Shown in pieces: positions 1-6,678 of a stretch of 11,982 bases of DNA. The position numbers were made by a program, and so were the translations under genes. The DNA comes from Clostridium sp. (lineage in GTDB: Bacteria; Bacillota; Clostridia; Clostridiales; Clostridiaceae), in the NCBI GenBank assembly GCA_012511315.1, contig JAAZGI010000128.1, positions 1 to 11,982 on the forward strand, in the 5' to 3' direction. Position 1 is the stretch's first letter, and every line of letters begins with the position of its first letter. The notes under the pieces are model-generated. The model was not told the origin of the DNA, made no database searches, and saw only the letters and a list, made by a program, of their open reading frames with translations.

Positions 1-81
1 CCGCCAGTTGTCAAAAGACAATAAGCTTATTATATCGCCTTTCGAGTGACTAAAAATAACCCTCATACGGAATAGCATTCA

Positions 82-106
82 TCACCCACCTATAGAGGAT
101 GGGCGA
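82..106 (-). repeat. Imperfect hairpin with one bulged T
   Basis: Read on the minus strand, this 25-nt segment folds into a 10-bp stem (one G-T pair) with a CTAT loop and a single unpaired T on the 5' side. It is preceded by GCAGAAG. No T-run follows on either strand, so it is a poor intrinsic terminator for the glutamate mutase operon that ends at 201. A stem with an extrahelical T is a known feature of the subterminal hairpins bound by IS200/IS605 TnpA transposases, but no transposase is visible here. A 9-bp inverted repeat (67-75 and 190-198, ACGGAATAG/CTATTCCGT) flanks it. Function unknown. Confidence 0.4.
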
Positions 107-200
107 CTTCTGCCTATTTTCGTTAAACGATTTTCTTAAGCTGTTTTCCTAATACACTCACTTAAAAACTTCTCTAAAAACTATTATTACTATTCCGTTG

Positions 201-1685
201 TTATTCTGGTTTATAGTTGGTTTTATTCTGACCACCGGGGCGTCCAATTAGACGTCCACGACCAACAGCATAAATATCGTCAACGGTCATCTGGAATCCA
301 ATGTTCCGTTTCTCATAACTTGCTCGTTCATCTAATTTAGAACGGTTAATATCTTTGATTTCTTCACTAAAGGGAACATTCCCAAACATCAAGTAACGAA
401 TCGCACCGGAGTTGTCCCGAGCTGGCATAGTTTTACCCATATTAAACTTACTTGGGGCAAACGGAATATCCATGATTCCCATCTCAAAAGCCTTTACAGT
501 ACCAACGGCTAAATCTCCCTGACCTACCTTGTAAGCAGCATCCAGGATGCATTGGACTTCTGCTTTGATCAAATCAATCTCGTTTTTCAGTTCCAAGGAA
601 GAGGGTAGTCGTTGACCCTGAAGAAGGTTTAAAACCATCTTGGTATCTTTTATACCATGGGCATTGGCTTCCTTGGTTGGGATACCTAATGCTTCATGGG
701 GTGTTTTTACAATTACTTTCGTAGCACCGGACATTGCTGCAGTCATGGCTCCTAGGGAAATCAATCCGAAAGCTTTGGATTCATCTTCTGGGAATCCGCC
801 CATCCATTGATGGAACACCGTCGTTACAAACACATCGGAGTGTCCAGCCAGATCCAAATACTCTTTGGTCTGTTCTTCTAGGGCACGAATTGCTGCTACG
901 TCTTGAATCACGTTACCACATTGTCCATAACCAACTGTAATGTTCTTAACTCCCTGCTCAGCTGCCAAAAGCGCTTCCACAATGGCCACGGCATTACTGG
1001 TGGACGGTGGTACCAAGGTTCCTGTTAGAGGACCAAAGGGTTCACGATTAATCTCAACGCCTTGTTCCTCATACCAACCGACTAAGCGGTCAACATATTG
1101 CCAATCTCTTACCGTCTGTTCCATGGAAACCGATTTAGCGTAGGGGATATTATAGGAAATACCGCCGCCCTCGTTGGAAGTCCAACCAGCAGCGTGAATG
1201 ATTTCAGCTAAAAGACGTCCATCCGGTGTACCGTGGCGTGCTTGAAGGGGCAAATCAACAGCTTCCAGTACTCTGCGGCAAGCCTCAACACCGTGGTTGA
1301 CCACTGGGAAACCATTTAAAAGGCTTCGCCCAGCTTTTCTTGATTCATCAATACCAACTTGAACCTCATTATACTGGTTTTGTCTTGTATAAGAGTCGAT
1401 GGTCGATGGCAATAAATCAGCTCCACCCTCATTTTGAAGGTACTGCAATAATTCAATATGCTCATCAATCAAAGCAACCCCTGCTCTAGGTTGAGCCAGT
1501 GTGATTCGATTTTCTTTTGCCCAACGCAACTTTTTAGCAAAGTTTTTCTCATCTGGTAACGCTTTAATGTATTTTACAGCTTCTTCAAGGTCAACGTCTT
1601 TCCCTGTGGGCCACTGAGCCAGAACTTCTTTACGCTCTTCAAAAAATTCCTCTTCGGTCCACTTTTTATTCTGCAAGTTTTTCAT
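201..1685 (-). CDS. mutE: Glutamate mutase epsilon (catalytic) subunit
   Basis: This is the large catalytic subunit of coenzyme-B12-dependent glutamate mutase (methylaspartate mutase, EC 5.4.99.1). It forms a TIM barrel that converts L-glutamate to (2S,3S)-3-methylaspartate by a radical carbon-skeleton rearrangement. I chose the ATG at 1685 (494 aa): AGAGGGG lies 5 nt upstream, whereas the GTG at 1700 has AGGA touching it and no proper spacing. With this start, the residues known from the Clostridium cochlearium enzyme all appear at +1 offset: the substrate-binding arginine claw R67, R101 and R150 (family 66, 100, 149), plus E172, Y178 and Y182. Length is close to the usual 483 aa or so. It is the last gene of the operon in the window. 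The 161-nt gap after mutL is unusually long for a subunit operon. The enzyme is probably cytoplasmic and functional. Confidence 0.97.
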   Translation of the reverse strand: MKNLQNKKWTEEEFFEERKEVLAQWPTGKDVDLEEAVKYIKALPDEKNFAKKLRWAKENRITLAQPRAGVALIDEHIELLQYLQNEGGADLLPSTIDSYTRQNQYNEVQVGIDESRKAGRSLLNGFPVVNHGVEACRRVLEAVDLPLQARHGTPDGRLLAEIIHAAGWTSNEGGGISYNIPYAKSVSMEQTVRDWQYVDRLVGWYEEQGVEINREPFGPLTGTLVPPSTSNAVAIVEALLAAEQGVKNITVGYGQCGNVIQDVAAIRALEEQTKEYLDLAGHSDVFVTTVFHQWMGGFPEDESKAFGLISLGAMTAAMSGATKVIVKTPHEALGIPTKEANAHGIKDTKMVLNLLQGQRLPSSLELKNEIDLIKAEVQCILDAAYKVGQGDLAVGTVKAFEMGIMDIPFAPSKFNMGKTMPARDNSGAIRYLMFGNVPFSEEIKDINRSKLDERASYEKRNIGFQMTVDDIYAVGRGRLIGRPGGQNKTNYKPE

Positions 1686-1846
1686 AAATTCCCCTCTCAC
1701 TCCTGAGTTCTATCAATACTTGTTGATTTTATTTTCAATAGAATTATCCCATTCCTCGTCATCAAACTAGAAAATAATCTTGTCCACAACATTCAAGATG
1801 GTGAAACGCTTATTCTTTTGTGGTGGTACTCTGTGGCTTCTTCCAT
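1686..1846 (-). other. mutL-mutE intergenic region with interrupted coding-like stretch
   Basis: This 161-nt gap sits between two genes whose products work in one system. On the minus strand one frame reads like protein on both sides of a TAG at 1767-1769: before it NKRFTILNVVDKIIF, after it FDDEEWDNSIENKINKY, ending at TGA 1713-1715. There is no in-frame start with a ribosome binding site. A possible extended -10 element (TGGGATAAT, 1743-1751) could give mutE an extra weak promoter, but no good -35 goes with it. The stretch may be the remnant of a small gene or chance reading in AT-rich DNA. Confidence 0.3.
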
Positions 1847-3232
1847 TTAAAGATTAATCATATATTTTTTCATCATCCGAACGGCCATATCCTGATCTTC
1901 CTCAGCCAAAAGGCCCATTGCTGATAAAATATAATTTTGATCCAGCATGAAACATGGGTTTTCTGGTTTCAGTGAGGTAATCTCGTCTGGACGATGGCAG
2001 CCGGCTTTCAAAATTTCTTTGGGTGCATCAGAATGAATCAACACACCACCTGTTCCTATCATATAGTTGACACTTAACAAGTCTTTTCCTTCTTGGGCAT
2101 ACATGATACCCATAGGAGAATAAACTGCTTCCACCACACCAGCATGACGAGACATAGAGTGGTCCGTGGCGATTTTCGCCATGGCTGCATCAAAGTCTTT
2201 TTCATCGGCTGTTTGTGGTACCATTTGAATGTTTTCAGCTCTGCGCTGACATTCAGCTTCCACATTCTGTTCTTTGTTCAATAAGTGTTTTTTTATTTCT
2301 TTGGTAGATGTTGCCTCAAACAAGGACTTAGCCGAGTAGCGCATCCCTAAATCCCCTTCCACTGTCCGTTTTGCAAAAGGTTCTTCTAACCCCCGGAAGG
2401 ATACGCCAGGCTTCGATGGCATACCAAGACACAAGGAGTGGATATCTGTGGTTGCACCACCAATGTCCACAACAATTAAATCGCCTAATCCCTCTTCCTT
2501 ATCAGAACCTTGGGATAAAACTTCCGCAGCTTTTAAGACCGCTTGGGGTGTCGGCATGAAAATTCCTGAAATCAAACTCTGAACGTCACCCATCCCTTTA
2601 GCTCGAACAATCCGAGACATAAATACTTTACGGATGGCCTGACGGGCAGGTTCAACATCTAACACATTTAAACGCGGCATCACATTACTGGCTGTATAAT
2701 ACTCCATATCCACGCCGTCAAACACTTCGCGAATCTCATCTCGAGCACTTTTATTACCTACTACGATAACTGGTTTGCGGATATTAGATTTCGCCAGCAT
2801 ACTGGCATTGAAGATAATGGTTTCCTTATTGCCACCATCTGTTCCCCCAGCTAACAATATAATATCTGGGTTTAATTCGTCTATTTCTTGGATCTCATCG
2901 GAAGAAAGTTTAAAGCTATAAGTCTTAATAACTCGTGCACCGGCTCCTAATGCAGCCCGCTTGGCTGCTTCTGCCGTTAGATCTGGAACCAAACCGATAG
3001 CCACCATCTTTAACCCGCCTGCGGCGGAAGAACAGGCAAGCTTTTTAATATAATTAGCTTGCCTGCCTATTTTTTCATGGATGGATTCCATGGCTAAATC
3101 GAAACCATCCATGATATTGGTTTCAACGGTGGTAATGGCTTTAGCGGTAGCAGCTATTTCTTCCTTCTCGATATCGACCGCTGTCAACTTTGTATAGGTT
3201 GATCCAAAGTCAATGAGAAGATAATACTCCAT
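1847..3232 (-). CDS. mutL: Glutamate mutase accessory protein MutL (ASKHA ATPase)
   Basis: This is the 461-aa MutL/GlmL protein encoded between the two glutamate mutase subunits. It is not the DNA mismatch repair MutL. It belongs to the ASKHA (actin/Hsp70/sugar kinase) fold: a phosphate-1 loop DFGSTYTK at residues 8-15, a phosphate-2 loop DIGGATTD at 256-263, AGGTDGG near 128-134, and a late glycine-rich IGTGG at 392-396 that fits the adenosine motif. By family knowledge it is thought to reactivate or chaperone the mutase, exchanging damaged cobalamin at the cost of ATP; that role is inferred from context. The start ATG has AAAGGTG 8 nt upstream, inside the end of mutS. The gap to the mutS stop is only 3 nt, so translational coupling is likely. 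Length matches clostridial GlmL, and no damage is seen. Confidence 0.95.
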   Translation of the reverse strand: MEYYLLIDFGSTYTKLTAVDIEKEEIAATAKAITTVETNIMDGFDLAMESIHEKIGRQANYIKKLACSSAAGGLKMVAIGLVPDLTAEAAKRAALGAGARVIKTYSFKLSSDEIQEIDELNPDIILLAGGTDGGNKETIIFNASMLAKSNIRKPVIVVGNKSARDEIREVFDGVDMEYYTASNVMPRLNVLDVEPARQAIRKVFMSRIVRAKGMGDVQSLISGIFMPTPQAVLKAAEVLSQGSDKEEGLGDLIVVDIGGATTDIHSLCLGMPSKPGVSFRGLEEPFAKRTVEGDLGMRYSAKSLFEATSTKEIKKHLLNKEQNVEAECQRRAENIQMVPQTADEKDFDAAMAKIATDHSMSRHAGVVEAVYSPMGIMYAQEGKDLLSVNYMIGTGGVLIHSDAPKEILKAGCHRPDEITSLKPENPCFMLDQNYILSAMGLLAEEDQDMAVRMMKKYMINL

Positions 3233-3235
3233 CTG

Positions 3236-3676
3236 CTAGGCACCTTTTTCTTCCTGGACAAGTTCATCCATCTTTAAGTCAAAGCGTAAGTCAGCAATAT
3301 CCTGCTCTAATGGTGTTCCGGGTTTGTAGACGCGATCAAAGCCCATAGCCTTAAATCGAGCATGTACTTCTTCCCAATCCTGTTTCCCAACAACAATGTT
3401 ACCGCCAACGTATAATAAAATATCTTCAAGACCTGCCTCATCACACTTATCGCGCATTCCTCGACAGTCAATCTCACCGTGTCCATATAACGATGAAACT
3501 ATAATGGCATCTGCATCGGTTTCAATCGCTGCATTGATAAAGTCTTCCTGGGAGGATAAAACACCCACATTAACAACATCAAAACCAGCTTCTGTAAACA
3601 TGTAGTCCATAATTTTATTCCCAACTGCGTGACAGTCAGCCCCGATGACACCTATAACAAGTTTCTTTTTTTCCAT
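3236..3676 (-). CDS. mutS: Glutamate mutase sigma subunit (cobalamin-binding)
   Basis: This is the small B12-binding subunit of glutamate mutase, 146 aa with a Rossmann-like fold. It is not the mismatch repair MutS. The base-off/His-on cobalamin signature DxHxxG is complete as D14, H16 and G19 ([10 protein letters not shown]), the same positions as in the Clostridium cochlearium protein. The two other cobalamin-contact segments are present: SSL at 61-63 and GGN at 91-93. H16 supplies the lower axial ligand to cobalt. Two sigma and two epsilon subunits form the active enzyme, with B12 held at their interface. GGAAGGG lies 6 nt before the ATG. It is the first mutase gene and starts 58 nt after the GntR regulator. 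No good promoter is seen in that gap, so it is probably cotranscribed with the regulator. Confidence 0.97.
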   Translation of the reverse strand: MEKKKLVIGVIGADCHAVGNKIMDYMFTEAGFDVVNVGVLSSQEDFINAAIETDADAIIVSSLYGHGEIDCRGMRDKCDEAGLEDILLYVGGNIVVGKQDWEEVHARFKAMGFDRVYKPGTPLEQDIADLRFDLKMDELVQEEKGA

Positions 3677-3734
3677 TTCGACCCTTCCTAATTACAGTTT
3701 TTATATATTTGACTTACCGTTAATCTTTGTTTTG

Positions 3735-4697
3735 CTATACAATATTGAGTTCTAATAGATTCTGTTTCAAAGTGGCTACAGACCCTTCGTCCAGATTATA
3801 CAAAAGTGGAATCACTCGATCTTCACTTACTAGTTCCTTAACGTTGCGTAAGCGACCTGGAGAAACCAAAATCTGATCACGTTCTTCCAATATACTAGCC
3901 AATTCCTTTGGATCTTGGGTGTTGGTATAGACTAAATCCAACTCATTTAACCCTGCGCTCATAAATGTTTGTTGTACCTTCGTTTTAAATTCTTCTGAAA
4001 TGCTGACAAAAGCAAGTTTAGTGTCCGGCGACAAACGAGCAATTCGAACCATCGTCTTTAAGTCCGGATTAATGGCTACTCCAAGAACTGATTTCCCAAA
4101 ACCTTCAACGTATTCCAGTACTTCGGGTACGTGGTTAAAAGTTGATACAATCACTTTAACCTTGTAGAGAAGTAATCTGGTTTCATCATTCATCTCAATA
4201 AGATCCGATATGGTGAGTGGGGTGCATTTCATTCCCGTCCCTGCTTCAATCTGATGGGCAAAATAACGAGCCTGTTCCGTGTTGCATTCTATATAAACAG
4301 CACTGGCTTTTCGAATCAGATCAAGCTTTTCGTTGACCCGCTCTTCCACTAAATGAAGAAAATCTTTAGCTTCCATCCCATAATCTAATGCTTCTTTAAG
4401 ACCTGTATCCACCAAGTGCATAATACGTTCTTGGCTGTCCTCCCTTAGAATCTGATCCGATTCTTCAGCTACAAAAGTTCCTTTTCCTTGACGTGAAATA
4501 AGAAGTCCTTCTTTTTCCAACTGCTTATAGGCAGCAGATACCGTATTCCGACTGATTCCTAGTCGTTCAGATAGTTCTCGTTCTGTCGGCATTTTAAACC
4601 CAGTAATCAGTTCTCCAGACCGAATTTTTTCTGTAATAGCATACTTTACCTGTTTGTATAAGGGTATGCCCGATCCTTTGTTCAGAATTAGTTCCAT
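3735..4697 (-). CDS. GntR-family regulator with unassigned sensor domain
   Basis: The N-terminal 76 or so residues are a standard GntR winged helix: helix-turn-helix near 37-60 (PTERELSERLGISRNTVSAA) and the wing GKGTFV at 71-76. A helical linker follows (about 80-131). Then comes an alpha/beta region of about 190 residues with strand-like segments AVYIECN (133-139), KVIVSTFNHVPEV (181-193), KLAFVSI and QILVSPGR. It is too short for the MocR aminotransferase type and too long for the YtrA type, and I cannot place it in HutC/UbiC either. I chose ATG 4697 (320 aa). It has GGAG 7 nt upstream and lies just after a promoter; in-frame ATGs further upstream overlap or precede the -10. Its position before mutS-mutL-mutE suggests it controls glutamate mutase, perhaps sensing glutamate, an intermediate or cobalamin. 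The ligand is not deducible. Confidence 0.88.
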   Translation of the reverse strand: MELILNKGSGIPLYKQVKYAITEKIRSGELITGFKMPTERELSERLGISRNTVSAAYKQLEKEGLLISRQGKGTFVAEESDQILREDSQERIMHLVDTGLKEALDYGMEAKDFLHLVEERVNEKLDLIRKASAVYIECNTEQARYFAHQIEAGTGMKCTPLTISDLIEMNDETRLLLYKVKVIVSTFNHVPEVLEYVEGFGKSVLGVAINPDLKTMVRIARLSPDTKLAFVSISEEFKTKVQQTFMSAGLNELDLVYTNTQDPKELASILEERDQILVSPGRLRNVKELVSEDRVIPLLYNLDEGSVATLKQNLLELNIV

Positions 4698-4719
4698 GTC
4701 TCCACTCCATTCACTTCTC

Positions 4720-4747
4720 ATTATAGTATGTATATCATAAAAAACAA
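4720..4747 (-). promoter_or_regulatory. Promoter of gntR and probably the glutamate mutase operon
   Basis: On the minus strand, TTGTTT (4742-4747) and a consensus TATAAT (4720-4725) are separated by 16 nt. Transcription would begin near 4713, just before the gntR ribosome binding site. The 20 nt at 4721-4740 form an imperfect palindrome (TTAT...ATAA, 7 of 10 paired positions), lying between and overlapping the promoter elements. That placement would suit an autoregulatory GntR operator, which is inference. Confidence 0.7.
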
Positions 4748-4825
4748 TCAAATCATCGGTACCATTTGAGTCCAATTGACATTGTAAACCTATTTCAAGT
4801 CGTATCTCACCAATCCATTAAGTGC

Positions 4826-4910
4826 CATTGCATGTTAAGTTGCATAAGTTGTCACTTCGATTTGCACTTTATCGCCACCTACCGCTCATTCAAAAGATAT
4901 TGATATCAAT
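4826..4910. promoter_or_regulatory. Candidate operator cluster upstream of gntR
   Basis: On the plus strand, TTGCAT occurs at 4828-4833 and 4840-4845, with TTGCAC at 4862-4867. AAGTTG occurs at 4837-4842 and 4846-4851, 9 nt apart. About 30 bp further on is the perfect palindrome ATTGATATCAAT (4899-4910), flanked by further GATAT copies. The cluster lies about 80-190 bp upstream of the gntR promoter. Repeats and palindromes of this kind often bind regulators, but none of these matches a site I can name. Confidence 0.3.
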
Positions 4911-5044
4911 TTTGCAAGATATCGTTTCCAATCATTCAACTATCACTCAAAGATCGGCCAGGCTGTTTCAAGAGAAGGAATTTTCGTTCACAAATAATTA
5001 ACATTTAAACCATTCCCTCCAGAACATTCTCAGGCCCTATTTGT

Positions 5045-5149
5045 TTAAAATACAAGCAAAGCAAACCCTCTCTCCACCATGTCCCCAATCATTCTAATGA
5101 ATTCTCCATCTTTTATGCCAACCTATGATTCCATGAAATTCCTACCCAT
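5045..5149 (-). pseudogene. Possible gene remnant, interrupted by TAG
   Basis: From an ATG at 5149 the minus strand reads MGRNFMES, then TAG (5123-5125), then 25 further codons VGIKDGEFIRMIGDMVERGF plus ALLVF to TAA at 5045-5047. The second part has a plausible amphipathic composition. No ribosome binding site precedes the ATG. I do not recognise a family. It may be a decayed small gene or chance. Confidence 0.25.
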
Positions 5150-5160
5150 ACCAGTTTAAT

Positions 5161-5196
5161 TGTGTTTGCTAAGATGATTGAGTTTGCTAAGATGTT
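5161..5196. repeat. 18-bp tandem repeat, two copies
   Basis: Two adjacent 18-nt units share the core GTTTGCTAAGATG at 5164-5176 and 5182-5194, with 16 of 18 positions identical. The repeat lies between the gntR upstream region and the hairpins that end the preceding gene. Its role is unknown; it could be a paired protein-binding site or a slippage product. Confidence 0.75.
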
Positions 5197-5230
5197 AACT
5201 TATTATTTTCAAAAGAAAGAATGGACGACT

Positions 5231-5266
5231 TTTCTAAGAGTTAGAATTACTTTTAGCTCTTAGAAA
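5231..5266. repeat. Hairpin beside the terminator
   Basis: TTTCTAAGAG (5231-5240) pairs perfectly with CTCTTAGAAA (5257-5266). A few further pairs toward the loop are possible through G-T wobbles. It stands 2 nt from the larger hairpin at 5269-5312, so a minus-strand transcript from 5363 would form two stems in a row. It may back up termination or protect the 3' end. Confidence 0.65.
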
Positions 5267-5268
5267 TG

Positions 5269-5312
5269 AAAAGCCACCAGACTTGCCTTTTGGGGCTAGT
5301 CTAGTGGCTTTT
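5269..5312 (-). terminator. Intrinsic terminator of the baeRF-like gene
   Basis: A stem of about 19 bp with two mismatches (AAAAGCCAC...GTGGCTTTT arms) closes a short loop. It lies about 50 nt past the stop codon of the gene ending at 5363. On the minus strand it is followed by TTTTCATTTC; on the plus strand by TTTTCCTTTTT, so it could work in both directions. No plus-strand gene needs it. Confidence 0.85.
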
Positions 5313-5362
5313 CCTTTTTATAAGTAACCTATTCTTTTCTACAGGTTGTTTTTCTATTGTTG

Positions 5363-6442
5363 TTAATATCTAAGAATCGCTAAGTAAGGTTCTGTACGTT
5401 TCTTGTCTTCAAAAACCATGGGCTTAATAACTGCACCATTTAAGTAGAGATCGCGAATCAACTCATCCAGTTCCTGGGAATCCTTGTTAATATAATCCTC
5501 ATTAACAAGTAGCTCTCCCACTCGACCTTCTTCTGTCAGTTTTTTGATTTTTGCTAAATCCGTTTCTGCCAGGTTCTGGCTCAAAGCCCGAGACACTACA
5601 TCTTGGTCTGAGTGAAAACGCTCACGTCGATGGGCTTTCATAATGGTATCGGCTAATTCTCTTAACTCATTGGGATCAAAGGAATCCAATGGTTTATCAA
5701 TGGTTTCTTTTAAGTAAAAGGTTCCTTTTGCTAGTTCAAGGAAAGCTGAAACGGTCTCTGTAGTTCCCGCTAATACAAAAGGCAGCCTCCGCTCTTTATA
5801 TATGTTTTCAAACCCTCCATCTAAATAGCGAAAATATTTTTTTCTTTCTTTGCGGTCTTCTTCAGGCTTAGTAATACCAGCATGATAAGTGGTTGAAGAC
5901 CCTCTCACCGTGGTACCGGCCTGGCCATCTGCGCCTGGATCTTTATCACTAAATAAATCTGAGAACATCATCTCTAAACCTTCAGGCTCAATTTCGTTAA
6001 CTTCTGCACCGTCAAAATGGTACAAATCAATTCGATCTCGGCTAAGATCAGCTAAGATCGCTTCATCCTTACCTTCCATATGCCTAAGTAAAGGTAAAAT
6101 GTGATACGTAGAACCAATCTTCACTGACTTTGGAACGGTATAGCCTACTTGAAACACTTTTGTTTCTTCTGCGCTGGCTAAAATTCCAAGTCCTTTCTTA
6201 CTATAATTCCAAAACATTTGATCCTGTTGCATTTGATTGAGCGAATCCATCACATCAGCTAAGGTCCCCTGAGGGTACTCCTTTAATTGTTCTTCGGCTT
6301 CCTTGAGCAAGTTTTTAAAAACAATTGGGTCTTGGCGATTTTCTGGATCAGCCAAGTGCGTGGGCATAAATAAAGAAAGCTTTATTCCTTCGGTCTTTTC
6401 TAAATTTTCAAGCTTCAGTGGGTTTTTCAAAGTCTTATTCAT
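5363..6442 (-). CDS. Bacterial eRF1-like protein (baeRF type)
   Basis: This 359-aa soluble protein resembles the baeRF families, bacterial relatives of archaeo-eukaryotic release factor eRF1. Features that suggest this are LSLFMPTH at 22-29 near the start, a middle domain beginning around EAILADLSRDRIDLYHF (127-143), the linker TYHAGITKPEEDRKERKKYF (185-204), and a C-terminal L7Ae-like part with RVGELLVNEDYI (307-318), NGAVIKPM and the terminal LAILRY. The eRF1 GGQ peptide-release motif is not seen; DGQAG at 172-176 lies in a low-complexity loop and is not equivalent on this evidence. By family proposals these proteins act at the ribosome in rescue, hibernation or quality control; the role here is unproven. 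A perfect AAGGAGG (6449-6455) precedes the ATG. The gene is probably a single unit, with its own promoter and terminator. Confidence 0.8.
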   Translation of the reverse strand: MNKTLKNPLKLENLEKTEGIKLSLFMPTHLADPENRQDPIVFKNLLKEAEEQLKEYPQGTLADVMDSLNQMQQDQMFWNYSKKGLGILASAEETKVFQVGYTVPKSVKIGSTYHILPLLRHMEGKDEAILADLSRDRIDLYHFDGAEVNEIEPEGLEMMFSDLFSDKDPGADGQAGTTVRGSSTTYHAGITKPEEDRKERKKYFRYLDGGFENIYKERRLPFVLAGTTETVSAFLELAKGTFYLKETIDKPLDSFDPNELRELADTIMKAHRRERFHSDQDVVSRALSQNLAETDLAKIKKLTEEGRVGELLVNEDYINKDSQELDELIRDLYLNGAVIKPMVFEDKKRTEPYLAILRY

Positions 6443-6545
6443 AACCGTCCTCCTTATAAATGGGTCGATCTAGTGCTACACAATACAAAAGTTTCTAAAA
6501 TCATGACACTAAAATTTAGTATTCGCCTACTATATTTCTCTCTTA

Positions 6546-6554
6546 ATTATAGCA
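6546..6554 (-). promoter_or_regulatory. Extended -10 promoter of the baeRF-like gene
   Basis: On the minus strand TGCTATAAT gives a consensus -10 (6546-6551) with the TGn extension. No good -35 stands 16-18 nt upstream, which extended -10 promoters can tolerate. The transcript would have a leader of about 95 nt. An inverted repeat ACTAAA-A-TTTAGT (6508-6520) lies about 25 nt downstream of the -10 and could be an operator, which is speculative. Confidence 0.55.
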
Positions 6555-6624
6555 TCGCCATTGTGACAAACCCCAAAAATGGTGAAAGGTTAAAGAAAGA
6601 TTTATACTACGTCTTTATCCTTTT

Positions 6625-6663
6625 AAAAAAACAGACTCTTCCACTGAAGAATCTGTTTTTTAG
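6625..6663 (-). terminator. Bidirectional intrinsic terminator after trkH
   Basis: The 11-bp stem is ACAGATTCTTC/GAAGAGTCTGT on the minus strand (one G-T pair) with a 4-nt loop (6642-6645). It is followed by a run of seven T on the minus strand, and by six T on the plus strand. It sits 16 nt past the trkH stop and separates trkAH from the baeRF-like gene. Confidence 0.92.
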
Positions 6664-6678
6664 TTTATTTTAGTACAT

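Larger units (their letters stand above)
4748..5230. other. Long non-coding region upstream of gntR, repeat-rich
   Basis: No convincing gene is present in these roughly 480 bases on either strand. The region holds a TTGCAT/AAGTTG repeat cluster near 4826-4867, a perfect 12-bp palindrome at 4899-4910, an 18-bp tandem repeat at 5161-5196, and a coding-like but interrupted minus-strand frame at 5045-5149. It separates the terminator of the upstream gene from the gntR promoter, so it is likely a regulatory region, a decayed gene, or both. Confidence 0.5.

Noticed and set aside
734..1143. Two plus-strand open frames of 67-68 codons inside mutE
   Set aside because: They lie entirely opposite a well-conserved gene, lack recognisable ribosome binding sites and resemble no family; they are antisense shadows.
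1686..1700. GTG start for mutE five codons earlier
   Set aside because: AGGA abuts the GTG without spacing, while the ATG at 1685 has AGAGGGG at a good distance and restores the family numbering of the active-site residues to within one.
1847..3676. DNA mismatch repair genes mutS and mutL suggested by the names
   Set aside because: The proteins are 146 and 461 aa with a cobalamin DxHxxG motif and ASKHA ATPase loops, so they belong to glutamate mutase and not to mismatch repair.
4698..4775. Upstream extension of the GntR regulator by 26 residues
   Set aside because: The extension covers the -35 and -10 boxes and has no ribosome binding site; GntR proteins of this type begin near the MELILNKGSGIPLYKQ segment.
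4748..5230. Cobalamin riboswitch controlling the B12-dependent mutase
   Set aside because: I looked for a B12-box-like GCCACTG segment with surrounding stems on the minus strand and did not find one. GGTGGCGATAAAGTGC is not a convincing match, nor does it fit sigma-54 spacing (9 rather than 10 bases between GG and GC).
6473..6673. Plus-strand frame of 66 codons between the baeRF-like gene and trkH
   Set aside because: It runs through a promoter on the other strand and through the bidirectional terminator, has no ribosome binding site and has low-complexity composition.
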